Assembly: GCA_904420235.1 (NCBI GenBank)
Contig: CAJFUS010000078.1
Coordinates: 1 to 9,020 of the forward strand
Reading direction: 5' to 3'
Source of the DNA: Candidatus Neoanaerotignum tabaqchaliae
Lineage (GTDB): Bacteria; Bacillota; Clostridia; Lachnospirales; Anaerotignaceae
DNA: 9,020 bases
The notes under the pieces were generated by a model. That model ran no database searches and was not told the DNA's origin. It saw nothing but the letters and a program-made list of their open reading frames with translations. Shown piece by piece: positions 6,228 to 9,020 of this stretch; within the stretch, counting starts at the first letter, position 1; the number at the start of each line of letters is the position of its first letter. Made by a program: the position numbers and the translations under genes.

Positions 6228-8282
6228 ATGCTTCTTAACGACCCAATTACAAAAATAAAAGGTATCGGTGAAAAAAGGGCTAAGCTGTTTGGTGTTATGG
6301 ATATATTTACTATTGAGGACCTTTTGTGTCATTTTCCAAGGGATTATGACGACAGAAGCGATGTTAGGAAAATAACCGATTTGATTGAAAATGAGGAAAA
6401 CACATTTTTTGCTTTTGTTTCGTCAACACCAGAAACAGTCTATTTTAAAAATTTATCAATAACAAAGGCTAAACTTTCAGATGAAACAGGCTCTGTTACG
6501 GCCGTTTGGTATAACCAGCCGTTTATGAAAAACGCCATAAGGCTTAATGAGGAGTATATATTCACCGGATTATATAAGAAAAGTAAATCACGAAAAGAAA
6601 TTTCATCGCCGGAATTTGAAAAGGCAAGTTCCGAGGAACTTCTTGGCGGAGGACGGATTGTTCCCATATATCCAATAACCGCTGGCTTAAGTCAAAAAAT
6701 AATGAGGGTGGCAATAAAAACGGCGCTGTCGGAACTTAAGGCCCAGCTTATAGACTTCATACCTGCTGATATTAGGAAAAAATATAAACTGTGCGACAGA
6801 AATTTTGCTGTATATAACATACATTTTCCTGAAAATAACGAGAATTTTTTTATGGCAAGAGAGCGTCTTGTTTTTGAGGAGCTTTTTTTGCTTCAAACAG
6901 CTCTTTTAACTTTAAAGGGAAAAAATCTTGGAGAAAAAACAAATAAAATATTTAAAACCGAAAATATTTTAAACGAGGCGTCAAAGGCCCTTGGATTTGA
7001 TTTTACCAATGCTCAAAAAAGAGTTGTAAGCGATATAGCAAATGATGTTGAATCTGGTAAAACGATGAACAGACTTATACAGGGTGATGTTGGAAGTGGA
7101 AAAACGGCTGTGGCTATGTGCGCTGCTCTTATGGCATTAAAAAGCGGGTTTCAGGCAGTGCTTATGGCGCCTACGGAAGTGCTGGCAACACAGCATTATG
7201 AATCGTTTAAGAAATTTTTTGACAATTTTGGATTTGAGGTTTGTATTTTAAAAGGTTCTCTTAAAAAAAGCGAGAAAAACGCAGTTAAGGAGAGAATTTT
7301 AAACGGGCAAAGTTCTATGATTATAGGTACCCATGCTCTTATACAGGAAGATGTGGAGTTTAAAAATCTTGGACTTATAATAACCGATGAACAGCATAGG
7401 TTTGGTGTTAAACAAAGGAATTCTCTTTCACTAAAAGGCTATGGTGCCCATGTTATGGTTATGACAGCCACTCCTATACCAAGAACATTGGCTCTTATAC
7501 TTTACGGAGACCTTGACATATCCGTTATAGACGAGCTTCCGCCGGGAAGAAAAAGTATTGAGACTATTGCGGTAAACAGCAGTTATCATAAAAGAATTTA
7601 CGGTTTTATAAAAAAAGAGGTTTCAAACGGCAGACAGGCTTATATAGTTTGTCCTATGGTTGAGGAAAGCGAAAGCATAGACGCCAAAGCCGTTGAAACT
7701 ATGTGTGATGAACTGAAAGATACTGAATTTAAAGGTATAAACGTTTCTATACTTCATGGAAAAATGAAGGCGGCGGAGAAAGAAAACATAATGAATGCTT
7801 TTTCAAAGGGCGATATAAAAATACTTATATCAACAACTGTTATAGAGGTTGGCATAAATGTTCCAAACGCCACAATAATGCTTATTGAAAATGCTGAAAG
7901 ATTTGGACTTTCGCAGCTTCACCAGCTTAGGGGAAGGGTTGGACGAGGCTCTGATAAATCGTATTGCATACTTGTTACTGACTCAAAAAATGAGGTTACT
8001 CAGGAGCGTATGCGGGTTATGAAAAAAACAAACGACGGATTTGAAATATCAGAAACGGACCTTAAGTTAAGAGGGCCAGGAGAGTTTTTTGGCACAAAAC
8101 AGCATGGACTTCCACAGCTTAAGATAGCTAATCTTTACAGAGACGCTCTTACTTTAAGCAAGGCTCAGGAATCCGCGGCGGACATTACTTCAAATAGGTT
8201 GTGGTATAAGGAAGAAAAATATAGCGTACTCAAGAAAAAAATATCAGATATGTTTCTTGACAACGGCAATATAGGTATTTAA
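6228..8282 (+). CDS. recG: ATP-dependent DNA helicase RecG
   Basis: A 684-residue double-strand DNA translocase that remodels stalled replication forks and Holliday junctions. Length matches the family (about 680-690). An N-terminal helix-hairpin-like segment (5-22, ITKIKGIGEKRAKLFG) leads into the wedge/OB domain (about 50-150). The helicase core holds Walker A GDVGSGKTA (286-294), MAPTEVLA (313-320), DEQHRFG (387-393, motif II), TATPIPRT (413-420, motif III), VIEVGINVPNA (538-548) and QLHQLRGRVGRG (563-574, motif VI). The RecG-specific TRG region follows at 605-629 (FEISETDLKLRGPGEFFG then QHGLP; many RecG proteins have QSG there). The start is ATG 6228 with GGAGG at 6218-6222; an in-frame TTG at 6216 overlaps that RBS and is unlikely. 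recG stands alone, without the fapR-plsX genes that follow it in Bacillus. Confidence 0.97.
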   Translation: MLLNDPITKIKGIGEKRAKLFGVMDIFTIEDLLCHFPRDYDDRSDVRKITDLIENEENTFFAFVSSTPETVYFKNLSITKAKLSDETGSVTAVWYNQPFMKNAIRLNEEYIFTGLYKKSKSRKEISSPEFEKASSEELLGGGRIVPIYPITAGLSQKIMRVAIKTALSELKAQLIDFIPADIRKKYKLCDRNFAVYNIHFPENNENFFMARERLVFEELFLLQTALLTLKGKNLGEKTNKIFKTENILNEASKALGFDFTNAQKRVVSDIANDVESGKTMNRLIQGDVGSGKTAVAMCAALMALKSGFQAVLMAPTEVLATQHYESFKKFFDNFGFEVCILKGSLKKSEKNAVKERILNGQSSMIIGTHALIQEDVEFKNLGLIITDEQHRFGVKQRNSLSLKGYGAHVMVMTATPIPRTLALILYGDLDISVIDELPPGRKSIETIAVNSSYHKRIYGFIKKEVSNGRQAYIVCPMVEESESIDAKAVETMCDELKDTEFKGINVSILHGKMKAAEKENIMNAFSKGDIKILISTTVIEVGINVPNATIMLIENAERFGLSQLHQLRGRVGRGSDKSYCILVTDSKNEVTQERMRVMKKTNDGFEISETDLKLRGPGEFFGTKQHGLPQLKIANLYRDALTLSKAQESAADITSNRLWYKEEKYSVLKKKISDMFLDNGNIGI

Positions 8283-8348
8283 TATGTTTAGATGTAATAA
8301 AGTGATATTAGATGTGAAACTGTTTTTGAAATACAGAATAAGGAAGTA

Positions 8349-8377
8349 TTGTTTTTTGCCGTATGTTCTGATATAAT
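8349..8377 (+). promoter_or_regulatory. Sigma-A-type promoter of rsmD-coaD
   Basis: -35 TTGTTT (8349-8354), a 17-nt spacer and a perfect -10 TATAAT (8372-8377). Transcription should start near 8384, giving a leader of about 37 nt before the rsmD ATG. The 138-nt gap between recG and rsmD shows no convincing terminator, so some recG read-through may add to expression. Confidence 0.75.
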
Positions 8378-8420
8378 TTACTATATTTTTATGTATGTAG
8401 CGTAAGGTTTGGGGGATTTT

Positions 8421-8981
8421 ATGAGAGTCATTTCCGGGTCGGCCCGAGGTAGCCGGCTTAAAAGCCTTGAAGGGCTTTCCACAAGGCCAACAACAGACAG
8501 AATTAAAGAAACTCTGTTTAACATTTTGGCACCTGACATATATGACTGCGTTTTCCTTGATTTATTCAGCGGAAGCGGCGCTATAGCTATAGAGGCTCTT
8601 AGCAGAGGGGCTAAAGAAGCCGTTTTAGTTGAAAATTCTGCCAAGGCCGTTGAGATTATAAAAGAAAACCTTATACATACAAAGCTTTATGACAAAGCGG
8701 AAATAATTAAGGCCGATGTGTTTTCGGCTCTTGAAGAATTAAGGTTAAAAGGAAGGCAGTTTGATATAATTTTTATGGACCCGCCCTATAACAGCGGACT
8801 TTATGGTGAAGTTCTTAAAAAAATAGCCGAGGCTGAAATTTTAAGGGAAAATGGAATTATAATAGAAGAGCAGTCGTCAAAGGACAGCGTGCCCTGTGTT
8901 GAAGGACTTTTTAATTACAGGGTTAAAGATTATGGAACAACCAAAATGGCCTTCTACACTTTGGAGGAAAGTTATGATTAA
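8421..8981 (+). CDS. rsmD: 16S rRNA (guanine(966)-N(2))-methyltransferase
   Basis: A 186-residue SAM-dependent methyltransferase that modifies G966 (E. coli numbering) of 16S rRNA in the assembling 30S subunit. The N-terminus MRVISGSARGSRLK with STRPTTDRIKETLFNIL (20-36) is the family signature. Motif I, the SAM loop, is DLFSGSG (47-53), followed by IEALSRGA (57-64) and E71, which should contact the SAM ribose. The catalytic DPPY (120-123) is typical of N2-guanine methyltransferases. ATG 8421 follows GGGGGA (8411-8416) and gives the conserved start; the in-frame TTG at 8409 overlaps that site and adds four residues not found in homologues known to me. It overlaps coaD by 8 nt, a pairing common to Firmicutes and many other bacteria. 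Confidence 0.96.
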   Translation: MRVISGSARGSRLKSLEGLSTRPTTDRIKETLFNILAPDIYDCVFLDLFSGSGAIAIEALSRGAKEAVLVENSAKAVEIIKENLIHTKLYDKAEIIKADVFSALEELRLKGRQFDIIFMDPPYNSGLYGEVLKKIAEAEILRENGIIIEEQSSKDSVPCVEGLFNYRVKDYGTTKMAFYTLEESYD

Positions 8982-9020
8982 GGCAATTTATCCGGGAAGT
9001 TTTGACCCGATTACTAACGG
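8974..9020 (+). CDS. coaD: Phosphopantetheine adenylyltransferase, N-terminus only (3' end outside window)
   Basis: Only the first 15 codons plus two bases are present. They read MIKAIYPGSFDPITN and then the first two bases of a Gly codon, the start signature of CoaD, where PGSFDPxTxGH carries the nucleotidyltransferase T/HxGH site (the histidines lie beyond the window). CoaD adenylylates 4'-phosphopantetheine in coenzyme A synthesis. ATG 8974 overlaps the rsmD stop by 8 nt and is preceded by GGAGGA (8963-8968) at 5 nt, so it is translated from the rsmD transcript. Confidence 0.93.
   Translation, partial: MIKAIYPGSFDPITN

Noticed and set aside
8409..8420. rsmD start at TTG 8409
   Set aside because: It consumes the GGGGGA ribosome binding site, and the family starts with MRVISG.

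Overview
The window is an AT-rich piece of a low-GC Gram-positive chromosome. Arginine is mostly AGA/AGG, isoleucine is very often ATA, and Shine-Dalgarno sequences are strong (AGGAGG, GGAGG, AAGGAG). Gene content and order match the Firmicutes 'prkC-cpgA-rpe-thiN / rpmB / yloU-yloV / recG' neighbourhood known from Bacillus subtilis. Codon habits, the compact layout and the absence of Bacillus-type neighbours (no sdaAB/sdaAA between yloV and recG, no fapR-plsX after recG) suggest a member of the Clostridia. A Lachnospirales-type anaerobe is my guess; I cannot place it to genus.

Layout. (1) 1-3097, plus strand, a tight operon: the 3' end of a PASTA-domain Ser/Thr kinase (prkC), the circularly permuted ribosome-assembly GTPase rsgA (cpgA), ribulose-phosphate 3-epimerase rpe, and thiamine pyrophosphokinase thiN. 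Gaps are 3 nt or less, or the genes overlap by 1 nt. An intrinsic terminator at 3114-3142 closes the operon. (2) 3143-3532, nearly 400 nt with no convincing gene. (3) 3533-3673, a 46-codon gene for a two-helix membrane protein with a good ribosome binding site. It converges on rpmB and shares a bidirectional terminator with it. (4) 3718-3918, minus strand, rpmB (ribosomal protein L28, zinc-ribbon form) with a strong promoter. (5) 4136-6138, plus strand, an Asp23/DUF322 protein (yloU) and the fatty-acid-kinase-like protein yloV/fakA, which I start at a TTG codon. (6) 6185-6208, a terminator-like hairpin just upstream of recG (6228-8282). (7) A clear sigma-A-type promoter at 8349-8377 drives rsmD (16S rRNA m2G966 methyltransferase), which overlaps the start of coaD (phosphopantetheine adenylyltransferase, cut by the window edge).

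These are mostly housekeeping functions: envelope sensing and signalling, ribosome maturation, pentose phosphate and cofactor metabolism, exogenous fatty acid use, and DNA repair. I see no mobile element, CRISPR array, tRNA, rRNA or defence system. The least ordinary items are the 46-aa membrane protein, the empty stretch where Bacillus has spoVM, the TTG start of yloV, and the hairpin directly in front of recG.
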